A DNA stretch of 27,499 nucleotides from NCBI GenBank assembly GCA_965651255.1, contig CBFGRU010000009.1, positions 1 through 27,499 on the forward strand. Reading direction: 5' to 3'. Below the pieces are notes generated by a model. That model was not told where the DNA came from and ran no database searches. It saw only the letters and a list, made by a program, of their open reading frames with translations. Within the stretch, counting starts at the first letter, position 1. Each line of letters opens with the position of its first letter. The position numbers were made by a program, and so were the translations under genes. The DNA comes from CBFGRU01 sp965651255. GTDB taxonomy: Bacteria; Planctomycetota; Phycisphaerae; Phycisphaerales; SM1A02. Shown one piece after another: positions 16,529-23,704 of the stretch.

Positions 16529-17925
16529 GAGTGCGCTCCCGCCGCTTCCAGGTGGGGGTTTCGACCGATGACAATCAACGCGGTCCCGGCCATGACGATG
16601 AGCGCCAATCCGGCGAGGATCATCGGCCATCGACTGGTGGGCAGCGAATGACTGATGGCGATGTCGGTGGGTGCTCGCACCAGCGGCGCTTCATCAATAA
16701 AAATCGGTTGTGGCTGCAACTCCGGCAGTGCGCGGGCGGTGAACTCGATTGCCTGTTGCGCCGGGCTGTGGACGAAGAGGCGAAGGTTCGGCTCGCGCGC
16801 CAGCAGATCGCCGAAGAGACTCGACGCCTCATACGGCAGGTCGCCGATGCCGTCACCATCGCGATCGAATCCTGCGTAGTTCGACCAGAAGTTTCCGACA
16901 CCGTCGCGCGAGAAGTTGTTGCTGGTCAGCCGCCCCCGACCGTGCGTTGCGGCAGGGTCTTCATTCTCGATGAAGGCATTCCCGGTGAAGATGTTGTCGT
17001 GCGTATTCGGCGTCGCCAGCAACCCTACTTCGTTGAAGGCGATGAGGTTGGCGGAGAAAAGACCGGTCGAATCGACAGATGAAGGGCTGTTGTCGATGTA
17101 CGCACCGACCCGGTTCGCCAGCAGCGCGTTGTTGCGAATGACGATGTCATCGCAGTCCTTCAGCCCGATGCCGTACCCACTTGCCCCGCGATTGTTTCGC
17201 ATGCGGTTGTCTTCAAGCGTGATGCGGTTGCTGTACATCAGATAGACGCCGACGGAGTTATCCCAGAGGTCGTTCTCCCTGAGGACCGTGTCATGGCTGT
17301 ACATGAAGTGCAGGCCGTAGCGACTGCACGACACCTGGTTGCGCACGATGCGCAGATTCTCGGAGTACCAGAACACCATGTCGCGCGAATCGCGGACGAT
17401 GTTGTCTTCGATCGTGCATTCATGGCTCCACCAGAGGCGAATGCCATCGCCGCGACGACCCGGTTCCAGGTCTTTCCCGATGACGGTGTTGTGGCGCACG
17501 ATCGAGCCGGGCGATTCGCGCAGGTCGATACCAAAGAGTGCATCTTCAATGACATTGTGCTCGATGATGACTGGGCCGTTGGTGGCGCGAATGCCTGCGG
17601 GCTCGGTCGGAACATCATCGCCAGAGGAGCGAACGGTCAGGCCGCGGACGGTGACATCCGCCGCGGTGATTTCGATGACGGTGCCCCGTCCCAGGCCGTC
17701 GAAGACAACCTTCCCTTGACCGTCGAGCGTCACGGATCGACGGATGCGCAGGTTGCCTTCGTACGTCCCGGGCGGAACCACCACAGTGTCGCCAGACGCT
17801 GCCCGCTCGATGAGCTGTTCGACAACAGACATCGGCTGTCGCGACGGTACAGGCGTCATGGCCTGAACCAGCGCGGCGAACAGCACGAAGCAGAGTATCA
17901 ATGGATTGGGAAGCACGAAGCGCAT
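16525..17925 (-). CDS. nosD: NosD periplasmic copper-site assembly protein
   Basis: A 466-residue protein with a Sec signal peptide ('LILCFVLFAALVQA') and a long right-handed beta-helix of CASH/NosD repeats ('GIDLRESPGSIVRHNTVIGKD', 'SRYGLHFMYSHDTVLRENDLWDNSVGVYLMYSNRITLEDN', 'GYGIGLKDCDDIVIRNN'). A C-terminal membrane helix ('MILAGLALIVMAGTALIVIG') anchors it. NosD receives copper and interacts with NosZ during CuZ assembly. ATG 17925 is chosen because the signal peptide then starts normally; its ribosome site is weak, and only ten bases separate it from the previous gene. Confidence 0.93.
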   Translation of the reverse strand: MRFVLPNPLILCFVLFAALVQAMTPVPSRQPMSVVEQLIERAASGDTVVVPPGTYEGNLRIRRSVTLDGQGKVVFDGLGRGTVIEITAADVTVRGLTVRSSGDDVPTEPAGIRATNGPVIIEHNVIEDALFGIDLRESPGSIVRHNTVIGKDLEPGRRGDGIRLWWSHECTIEDNIVRDSRDMVFWYSENLRIVRNQVSCSRYGLHFMYSHDTVLRENDLWDNSVGVYLMYSNRITLEDNRMRNNRGASGYGIGLKDCDDIVIRNNALLANRVGAYIDNSPSSVDSTGLFSANLIAFNEVGLLATPNTHDNIFTGNAFIENEDPAATHGRGRLTSNNFSRDGVGNFWSNYAGFDRDGDGIGDLPYEASSLFGDLLAREPNLRLFVHSPAQQAIEFTARALPELQPQPIFIDEAPLVRAPTDIAISHSLPTSRWPMILAGLALIVMAGTALIVIGRNPHLEAAGAHS

Positions 17926-17935
17926 GGCAGAACTT

Positions 17936-18613
17936 TCACGCGAACGCAGGTTGCGCATGTGTCGCGCGGGCCTTGACGAGCGGCAGGTACGCGCGGCGGT
18001 GGAAGAAGAGGGCGACGATCATCACGACCGATGCGGTCGTCGCCAGGATGAGTCCGATGCCGGCCGAGGCGACCGTTTTGAACTGACCGATGACGCCCGT
18101 TCCGAGAATGGGCGGAACGAACGGCTCAATTGCGCTGGAGAGCGGTGCGTGCGGGTCGAGATTCATGCCGAAGTGGCTCATCCACAAGTGCAGATCCAGC
18201 AGAAAGACCGCCGGAAAGAGGATGACCGGCGCCACGAGCAGCACTGCCCATCGGCTGTGAATGAAACTCGCCAGCTCAAGGAGAACGACGAAGAAGATCA
18301 TGATGTACACGCCGATCGAGCGTTCGATCTGCGCTGCTTCCTGGAGTGAGCGCATACCGATGTAGTGGTTCAGTCCATCGATTTCCTCAACATCGCCCGC
18401 AAGATGATTGAGGTAGGCGGTGAGGTGAAGATTGTTCGGGTACTGCGGAGCGTGCAGCTCCATGTGCCAGTAGGGGAGGAAGAGCGAAACCAGAAGCAGG
18501 ATGCGCGCGACAAGCAGCAGAAAACCCGGCGCGCCAAAGCGCAGACTTCGCTTCGCGTAGTCTTCCGGTCTGACACGGGGGCCGATGATGCGACTGATCA
18601 TGTTGATTCTCAC
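17936..18613 (-). CDS. Conserved membrane protein of clade II nos operons
   Basis: A 225-residue protein with about four hydrophobic helices. The motif region 'LPYWHMELHAPQYPNNLHLTAYLNHLAGDVEEIDGLNHYIGM' matches my memory of an unnamed membrane protein in Bacteroidota and other clade II nos clusters ('FAPQYPEGL...INGLNHYIGM'). Its function is not established; a role in electron delivery to NosZ or in copper handling has been suggested by context only. It lies between nosZ and nosD. I keep the GTG start at 18613 because AAGGA stands seven bases before it; ATG 18601 is the alternative. The loop carries several His and an Asp-Gly-Leu-Asn-His that could bind metal. Confidence 0.75.
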   Translation of the reverse strand: MRINMISRIIGPRVRPEDYAKRSLRFGAPGFLLLVARILLLVSLFLPYWHMELHAPQYPNNLHLTAYLNHLAGDVEEIDGLNHYIGMRSLQEAAQIERSIGVYIMIFFVVLLELASFIHSRWAVLLVAPVILFPAVFLLDLHLWMSHFGMNLDPHAPLSSAIEPFVPPILGTGVIGQFKTVASAGIGLILATTASVVMIVALFFHRRAYLPLVKARATHAQPAFA

Positions 18614-18667
18614 GGGTGGGTCCTTCAGTCATTCGTGGACGTTTGGACGGGTAACACGACGATGAAT

Positions 18668-18699
18668 CCGTCGGCAGGCGCTTTCGCGCGCACCGACGG
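18668..18699 (-). terminator. Hairpin just after nosZ stop
   Basis: CCGTCGG (18668-18674) and CCGACGG (18693-18699) are perfect inverted arms, with an inner GCGC/GCGC pairing in the loop. On the nosZ strand it begins six bases after the stop codon and 55 bases before the next start. No U-run follows, so it is more likely a partial stop or a 3' stabiliser that lets nosZ mRNA exceed the downstream accessory mRNA. Confidence 0.45.
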
Positions 18700-18705
18700 G
18701 AGCAT

Positions 18706-20688
18706 TCAGTTGGGCTCGACCATGAGGTAGCCCATCATCTCCAGGTGCAGCGCGGAGCAGAACTCCGAGCAGTAGAAGGGGAAGACGCCCGGCGTATCGG
18801 CGATGAATTCGATCGTCACCGTCTCACCCGGTTCGAGTGACGCGGTGATGTTGTAGACCGGCACGGCGAAGCCGTGTGTCGCATCAACGGCGCGCTCGGT
18901 GTTGGTGATGCGCCAACGGACCTTGTCGCCCTGCTTGAGGTAGATGTGTTCCGGGTTGAAGTGACTGCGGATGGCGGTCATGAAGATATCGACCGTCCCG
19001 TCGTCGTTTCGCTGCACCCGTTCCATCTTGGGTTTCGGGGCCATGGGGTCCATCGCCTGGATGTGGGGGTCCCAGCCGGTGCTTGGATACGTCGTCCAGG
19101 GTTTGAGTTTGTCGGCCTTGATGATCTGCGCGTAGTGGGGCTCGCCGACACCCATGGCCATGTCGTAGATCACGGGCATCTGCGTTCCCTTGCCACTGAT
19201 ATCAACCAGTTGCAGGTTCTGTGGCAGCAGCGGACCGGTCGGGTAGAAGCGGTCCACGGACCATTTGTTCAGTGAAACAAGGTACTTGCCATCGGGGCTG
19301 ACGGTGTCACCTTCCGCGACGGCGATGTGCCCGACGTTGTAGTGAACCGGCGTCTTCTGCACGAGCGTCCAGTCCGGTTCGGGCGTTCCACCGCCATAGG
19401 ATCCCCCCATCGTCCAACGGGCGACTGCGGAATCGAGATACAGCGACGTGTAGGCGTATCCATCAGGGCCAAACTGGGTATGCAGCGGACCGAGGCCGAC
19501 TTCGATGCGCGCTTCGACGACGCTGTCGAAATCGAGAATGGGCACGCCGAACTCATCGACACCGGAGTAGGTGTTGCTCTGAATGGCCTGCTTGATCTTC
19601 GCCATCGAGTAAATGGTGACGTGCGGATCAAGCTTGCCGGAGATGACAATGAAATCTCCCTTGGGCGCCACATCCACGCCGTGTGGGCTGCGCGGCTCGG
19701 GGGTGAGGTGAAGCACCTTCTCATCGATCAGCGTCTTGAGCGAGATGACGGGGAAGTCATTGATCCGATCGAACTTGCCTGCTTTGAACAGCGCTTCGGC
19801 CTTGCGCCAGTCGATGATGTGCAGGAAGTCGGTGGCGTTTCGGCTGGCGCCGGCCTCGAAAGGCGGCTTCTTGTCCTGGATCCCGCCGGTCGCGAGTTCG
19901 GTATTCAGCGAGTTCATGAAAAAGAAACCGTCGCTGGCGAGCTTGCCGGCATCGGCGAGATCCTGCCAGTATGGAGGTAGCTCGAGCGCAAAGGATTGCG
20001 CTTTGTCGATTCGCCCCTTGTTCCGATCGAACTTCCACAACGTCACGGAGCCCTTGTACTTCTCCTTGTATTCGGAGATGGGGGCGTATTCACCGACCCA
20101 CGGCATGGCGTACTGGCCGCCTTCGATGATGTATTCCGTGTTGGGCGTGACAAACGTTCCGCCGTGATCGCTGAGGGTGAGCGGATTCTTCACGATCTGC
20201 TTGGTTTCCCAGTCGCGCAGATCGATCACCGCGACGCGGGCATTGATCTTGTCGTTGATGAAGAGCCACTCGCCGTCGTAGTCGCCGTTGGTTTCTGAGA
20301 GTGCCGGGTGGTGGGTATCGCCCCAGAGATTGGCCTTTCCGGCGGGGAATCCTTCGCGCAGAATCGCATCGCCCACCCCAAAGCCCCAGCCCTGCCATGA
20401 TTCCGGCGTGAAGACCGCGATCGATCGCAGTAGCCGCATGCTCGGCAGGCCGACGACGAAGACCTGCCCGGCGTGTCCGCTGGAGGCAAACATGAGGTAC
20501 TCATCGTGCTCGCCGCTGGGGAGGTAGGTCTTGGCCGCCGCAACCAGATCGGCGGGTGTCAGTCCGCGCTCCTTGGCGATGGCTTCGACATCGCGCATGG
20601 ATTGCGACGATGCGGTGACGGTGGTGATGGACATGATCGTTGCGGCGATCAGGCCGATCGGTGAACCGTGTTGGATGATGCGATACAT
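18706..20688 (-). CDS. nosZ: Nitrous oxide reductase NosZ, clade II-like
   Basis: A 660-residue multicopper enzyme that reduces N2O to N2 in the periplasm. The leader 'PIGLIAATIMSITTVTASS' has no twin arginine, so export is Sec-type, a mark of clade II. The seven-bladed propeller carries the CuZ histidines ('DTHHPALSETNGDYDG', 'SPHGVDVAPKGDFIVISGKLDPHVTIY', 'LGPLHTQF', 'NVGHIAVAEGD', 'GEPHYAQ'). The C-terminal cupredoxin domain has the CuA site 'ATHGFAV' and 'CSEFCSALHLEM'. GAGGA lies seven bases upstream of the ATG. It is preceded by a diheme cytochrome gene and followed by nosD-F-Y-L; nosR and nosX are absent, as usual for clade II. Confidence 0.97.
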   Translation of the reverse strand: MYRIIQHGSPIGLIAATIMSITTVTASSQSMRDVEAIAKERGLTPADLVAAAKTYLPSGEHDEYLMFASSGHAGQVFVVGLPSMRLLRSIAVFTPESWQGWGFGVGDAILREGFPAGKANLWGDTHHPALSETNGDYDGEWLFINDKINARVAVIDLRDWETKQIVKNPLTLSDHGGTFVTPNTEYIIEGGQYAMPWVGEYAPISEYKEKYKGSVTLWKFDRNKGRIDKAQSFALELPPYWQDLADAGKLASDGFFFMNSLNTELATGGIQDKKPPFEAGASRNATDFLHIIDWRKAEALFKAGKFDRINDFPVISLKTLIDEKVLHLTPEPRSPHGVDVAPKGDFIVISGKLDPHVTIYSMAKIKQAIQSNTYSGVDEFGVPILDFDSVVEARIEVGLGPLHTQFGPDGYAYTSLYLDSAVARWTMGGSYGGGTPEPDWTLVQKTPVHYNVGHIAVAEGDTVSPDGKYLVSLNKWSVDRFYPTGPLLPQNLQLVDISGKGTQMPVIYDMAMGVGEPHYAQIIKADKLKPWTTYPSTGWDPHIQAMDPMAPKPKMERVQRNDDGTVDIFMTAIRSHFNPEHIYLKQGDKVRWRITNTERAVDATHGFAVPVYNITASLEPGETVTIEFIADTPGVFPFYCSEFCSALHLEMMGYLMVEPN

Positions 20689-20716
20689 GGACGAATCCTC
20701 ACTTTCTTCGGGGGTG

Positions 20717-20734
20717 TTCTGGCGACCGCCAGAA
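20717..20734 (-). promoter_or_regulatory. Hairpin in nosZ 5' leader
   Basis: TTCTGGCG (20717-20724) and CGCCAGAA (20727-20734) are perfect inverted arms, forming a 7-bp stem with a four-base loop. It lies about 29 bases before the nosZ start codon, upstream of its GAGGA ribosome site, in the 96-base gap after the cytochrome gene. It could protect or mark a processed nosZ mRNA end; no riboswitch class is recognised. Confidence 0.35.
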
Positions 20735-20784
20735 TGACGGAGTGTTCACCGCACCCCATGCACGCCGGTGCGGCGATCGTTGTT

Positions 20785-21648
20785 TCAACCGCCAAGTGCC
20801 TGTTTCTGCACTTCGCGCAGGTACTCGACGATCTGCTGAAGTTCTTCATCCGTGATGGCGGGGTTGCCTCCCTTGGGGGGCATGTCCAGGCCGGTCACGT
20901 TGTTCTCATCCCACATGGGGCGGCCCATCTTGATGAAGTTGATCATGTCCTTGTCGGACTTGGCGCGGATAAAGCCACTCGTGGAGAGGGGAAGACCTGA
21001 TCCCTCGATGCCTTCAGCGCCCTGACCGTGGCATGCAGCACAGGAAGACAGGAAGAGCTGGTACCCGTGGTGCGCAGAGATTTCAACCGCAGCGCTCGCG
21101 GCGCTCTCGGGGTCATTGCGATCAATGACCCACGCATCGACAACGGCGGTCGGTGCATCGTGATCCTGGATCGCGCGGAGGTAATAGACGACGCGCTCGA
21201 TCTCGGCGTCACTCAGTCCTCTGGCGCCGCGCGCCGGCATGAGCGCGCCGGTCGTGTTCAGGGGGTCCGATGGTGCGCGACCCTTGGCGATGATGTCAAA
21301 CAGTTCATCATCCGTGCTCTCCTGCACGTACGCGCTGTTGCGTAGCGGCTTGCCGAGCTTGGCCATGCCGTTCGCATCCGCTGCATGACACACCGCGCAA
21401 CTGTTCAGGTAAGTCGCTTCGCCCATCACGATCTGGGATCGGGGAATGTTGAGCGCCAATGCCTGTTCCGCGAACGGCTCCATCGGCTTGAACCAGACGA
21501 TCGCCCCGACGATGGCAGGAAGGGTGAAAACGAAAACGAGCGTCATGCCGATGGCCGTCCCGCGATGCGGATCATGGCGAGCGGGTCGGGCGGGTTGCGT
21601 CGTTTCGCGTGAACGCGGGTGGGCAGCGTGGTGGGTCAGTGTTGTCAT
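20785..21648 (-). CDS. Membrane-anchored diheme cytochrome c (nos donor)
   Basis: A 287-residue protein with a charged N-terminus, one membrane helix ('GMTLVFVFTLPAIVGAIVWF', about residues 34-54) and two class I cytochrome c domains. The hemes are bound at 'CAVCHAADANG' and 'CAACHGQGAEG'. Distal Met candidates are 'GALMPARGARGLSDAEIERVVYYL' and 'GLDMPPKGGNPAITDEELQQIVEYL'. Similar cytochromes head clade II nos operons (often called NosC) and are the likely electron donor to CuA of NosZ. First gene of the nos operon; GGA lies eight bases before its ATG, and an Rrf2-type element lies 32-49 bases upstream. Confidence 0.88.
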   Translation of the reverse strand: MTTLTHHAAHPRSRETTQPARPARHDPHRGTAIGMTLVFVFTLPAIVGAIVWFKPMEPFAEQALALNIPRSQIVMGEATYLNSCAVCHAADANGMAKLGKPLRNSAYVQESTDDELFDIIAKGRAPSDPLNTTGALMPARGARGLSDAEIERVVYYLRAIQDHDAPTAVVDAWVIDRNDPESAASAAVEISAHHGYQLFLSSCAACHGQGAEGIEGSGLPLSTSGFIRAKSDKDMINFIKMGRPMWDENNVTGLDMPPKGGNPAITDEELQQIVEYLREVQKQALGG

Positions 21649-21679
21649 CTGGTGTATCCGTCGCAGTGGTTATGTACTT

Positions 21680-21697
21680 GTGGTTCCAGATATCCAC
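21680..21697 (-). promoter_or_regulatory. Putative Rrf2 operator upstream of nos operon
   Basis: On the minus strand this reads GTGGATATCTGGAACCAC. The copy in front of the rrf2 gene (22316-22333, plus strand) reads GTGGATATCTGGATACAC: 16 of 18 bases match. The site here is also the inner part of a dyad, TTGTGG-N10-CCACAA (21678-21699). It lies 32 bases before the start codon of the nos-operon cytochrome, overlapping the expected promoter. Binding by the adjacent Rrf2 protein is inferred from the shared element. Confidence 0.6.
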
Positions 21698-21714
21698 AAT
21701 TAGAGGATAGCGTT

Positions 21715-21752
21715 GGCTCTGGTTGTGGTCAAGTGAGTCCACAACCAGAGCC
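21715..21752. repeat. Perfect 14-bp inverted repeat downstream of rrf2
   Basis: GGCTCTGGTTGTGG (21715-21728) and CCACAACCAGAGCC (21739-21752) are perfect arms around a ten-base centre, one base after the rrf2 stop codon. As RNA it would make a strong hairpin, so it may end rrf2 transcription, though no U-run follows. As DNA its core is TTGTGG-N10-CCACAA, the same dyad with the same spacing as the element at 21678-21699, whose centre is 45 bp away. It may therefore serve as a second operator, a terminator, or both. Confidence 0.6.
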
Positions 21753-21753
21753 G

Positions 21754-22290
21754 TCAAGCTTCTTTGGATGATCCTGGTGGACCGGAGGATCGGCTAGTAT
21801 CCGGCCGTCCCGGAGCGGTTCCGGAACTGCCGTTGGTGCGGCCGATCGACAGGGGGAGGCGGCCGGCGGTATCGCAGAGCGGGCGAACGCCGCCGGGTGA
21901 ATTCAGAAGGTCAAGCAAAGAGGTCGAGGCGAATGTTGCTTCCGCCCGCGCCATTTCCGCATCGAGCAGCCGATGCAGTGGGCAAAGCTGTGTGTGACCC
22001 TTGATTCCAAGCGGACAACGCTCGATTCGGGCGATCTGTGTCTCCGATGCGTTCAGAACGTCGAGGACGCTGATAGCACTCGGAACTTTCGCCAGCGCAA
22101 AGCCGCCACCGCTCCCTCGTTGGGCGGTCAGCATTCCGTTTCGAGCGAGCATGCGCAAAATCTTCTGCAGGTATCCGACCGGCACGCGCACCGCCTCCGC
22201 AATCTCCGTTGCCGTCGCTGGCTGATCATCCGGCCGTGCGGCCAGGAACACCGCAGCACGAAGCGCGTATTCGGAGGTTTGGGTAATCAT
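21754..22290 (-). CDS. Rrf2-family transcriptional regulator
   Basis: A 178-residue regulator. Residues 1-80 form the Rrf2 winged helix ('MITQTSEYALRAAVFLAAR', 'TATEIAEAVRVPVGYLQKILRMLARNGMLTAQRGSGGGFALAK'). In the region where NsrR/IscR bind an Fe-S cluster there are Cys92 and Cys103 with His99 and His106 ('CPLGIKGHTQLCPLH'), and a third Cys at 139. The NsrR Asp8 position is Glu7. The last 30 or so residues are Gly/Ser/Pro-rich and probably disordered. ATG 22290 is chosen because GGAAG lies seven bases upstream. It lies directly before the nos operon in the same direction and probably controls it in response to NO or redox state; the ligand is not shown by sequence. Confidence 0.9.
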   Translation of the reverse strand: MITQTSEYALRAAVFLAARPDDQPATATEIAEAVRVPVGYLQKILRMLARNGMLTAQRGSGGGFALAKVPSAISVLDVLNASETQIARIERCPLGIKGHTQLCPLHRLLDAEMARAEATFASTSLLDLLNSPGGVRPLCDTAGRLPLSIGRTNGSSGTAPGRPDTSRSSGPPGSSKEA

Positions 22291-22315
22291 CGGCACGCTT
22301 CCATTCATCCACAAA

Positions 22316-22333
22316 GTGGATATCTGGATACAC
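22316..22333 (+). promoter_or_regulatory. Putative Rrf2 operator upstream of rrf2
   Basis: GTGGATATCTGGATACAC, a near copy of the element in front of the nos operon. It lies 26-43 bases before the rrf2 start codon. An adjoining short dyad, ATCCAC-AAA-GTGGAT (22307-22321), overlaps its left half. The location suggests that the regulator controls its own gene. Confidence 0.58.
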
Positions 22334-22679
22334 TATCGCCCATATCGACCGGCCAGTCAAGTCAGATCCAGAAGTTTTTCATGCTCCTAGTAATCTCGTC
22401 CACGCGCCGTGCGCTGTTGTGTAAACGTCGATGGCGATGGCTTCGTGGTGCACAGCCGTAACGTTCGCTCCAAAGAAACGAGTTATAGGACTCATGGCCT
22501 GAGATGGGCAGTGAAAAGATTGCACGCCCTGCTGTGTTCTATCGCACTCTCCTATTGAGTCAACGCGGCCTCGCGATACTTGCACAATGCGCCCTTCGTG
22601 ATGTCGCGATTCAGTGCTTTCTTGACCACGAGGTTGTCTAGAGCGTATCTGCAACATCACGACGGTGCGCAGATAGTTA
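22334..22679. other. AT-richer gap without a clear gene
   Basis: About 345 bases between rrf2 and the methyltransferase gene. Composition is more AT-rich than the nap/nos part. On the minus strand a frame reads 'DNLVVKKALNRDITKGALCKYREAALTQ' and then stops (about 22557-22642), out of phase with 'AHRRDVADTL' and a stop just before it. This might be the decayed tail of a gene, but I cannot name it. The start region of the methyltransferase should also hold a promoter; none is clear. Confidence 0.35.
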
Positions 22680-23660
22680 ATGTTCGCTTCGGGATTCACT
22701 GAATCGAGCGAGTTGGAATTGGATTCTCAGATGAGTGCTTCGAAGAACATCTTGCTCGCTACGAGTCGTTTCGTCGCACGAGTCATGCCAGCGCGCCTTC
22801 TGAGCAGCCGACACTGTTTTCATCAATGGGAGCGAAAAGGCATTCACATACTCCCTGCAACATTCTACTCGCCGGTGCCTGTCGTTAAGGAAATCGACAC
22901 TGATGTTCTGGCAGCCAGAAAGTACTCGCTTGCGGGAGAGGGATGGTCCGAGACCGAGCAGTTGCAGTTACTCGCGACTTGCCGGCGACCTGATGATGAG
23001 GTCCATGTGTTACAGCGATTCATCGCCGAACATGGTCGGTCCACAAATGGATACAACGAAGTTGATCAGATCATCTACTTTGGCTTGCTGAGGTACATCA
23101 GACCGCGCCGGATACTCGAAGTCGGCGCAGGACGTTCCACCCTTATTGCTGCTTGCGCGTTGCAGATGAATCAGCGAGAATCATCGCAAGTTGTACCTGA
23201 ATTGATTAGTATCGAACCATATCCCAAAGCATTCATCACCGCCGGCGTGAAGGGGCTATCGCGATTGATACCCAAGCGGCTTCAGGATGTGTCATTGTCA
23301 CACTTTGACTCGCTGGATGATGGCGACATACTTTTCATTGATAGCTCTCACGTATGCAAGGCTGGCAGTGATGTTCAATGGCTATTCTCAGAGATACTGC
23401 CACGCCTCAAACGCGGAGTGAATGTGCACATACACGATGTGTTCCTGCCATTCGAGTATCCAATTGAGTGGATACGTGATCGACGGCGCTTCTGGAATGA
23501 GCAATACTTGCTTCAAGCGTTCTTGTCAATGAATCACTCGTTCTGCGTGATGCTTGCGTCGTATTGGTTATCGCGCGACAAAAGTGATGCGTTTAAAGCT
23601 GCGCTCGGCATCGAGCATAACGGGCGTCCAGCCAGTTTTTGGATCAAACGCTGCCAGTAG
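22680..23660 (+). CDS. Class I SAM-dependent methyltransferase
   Basis: A 326-residue protein. Residues from about 135 on carry a Rossmann-type methyltransferase: motif I 'RRILEVGAGRSTLIAACAL', an acidic strand end 'LISIEPYPKAF', then 'GDILFIDSSHVCKAGSDVQWLFSEILPRLKRGVNVHIHDVFLPFEYP', as in the methyltransferase-24 group near antibiotic and polysaccharide genes. The N-terminal 120 residues are not recognised. The substrate is unknown. Codon use is visibly more AT-rich (ATA, TTG, AGT and similar) than in the nap/nos genes, which suggests recent transfer. The start is uncertain: ATG 22680 or ATG 22731 ('MSASKN'), neither with a strong ribosome site. It faces the OmpH-like gene across 44 bases. 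Confidence 0.78.
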   Translation: MFASGFTESSELELDSQMSASKNILLATSRFVARVMPARLLSSRHCFHQWERKGIHILPATFYSPVPVVKEIDTDVLAARKYSLAGEGWSETEQLQLLATCRRPDDEVHVLQRFIAEHGRSTNGYNEVDQIIYFGLLRYIRPRRILEVGAGRSTLIAACALQMNQRESSQVVPELISIEPYPKAFITAGVKGLSRLIPKRLQDVSLSHFDSLDDGDILFIDSSHVCKAGSDVQWLFSEILPRLKRGVNVHIHDVFLPFEYPIEWIRDRRRFWNEQYLLQAFLSMNHSFCVMLASYWLSRDKSDAFKAALGIEHNGRPASFWIKRCQ

Positions 23661-23704
23661 CGCGGATTTCAAGGACTTGCTTCGCGTTCCTGAACAAACC
23701 CACC

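Noticed and set aside
22379..22699. Minus-strand frame of 106 codons upstream of the methyltransferase
   Set aside because: No family resemblance or ribosome site; a different frame in the same stretch looks as protein-like, so neither is called as a gene.
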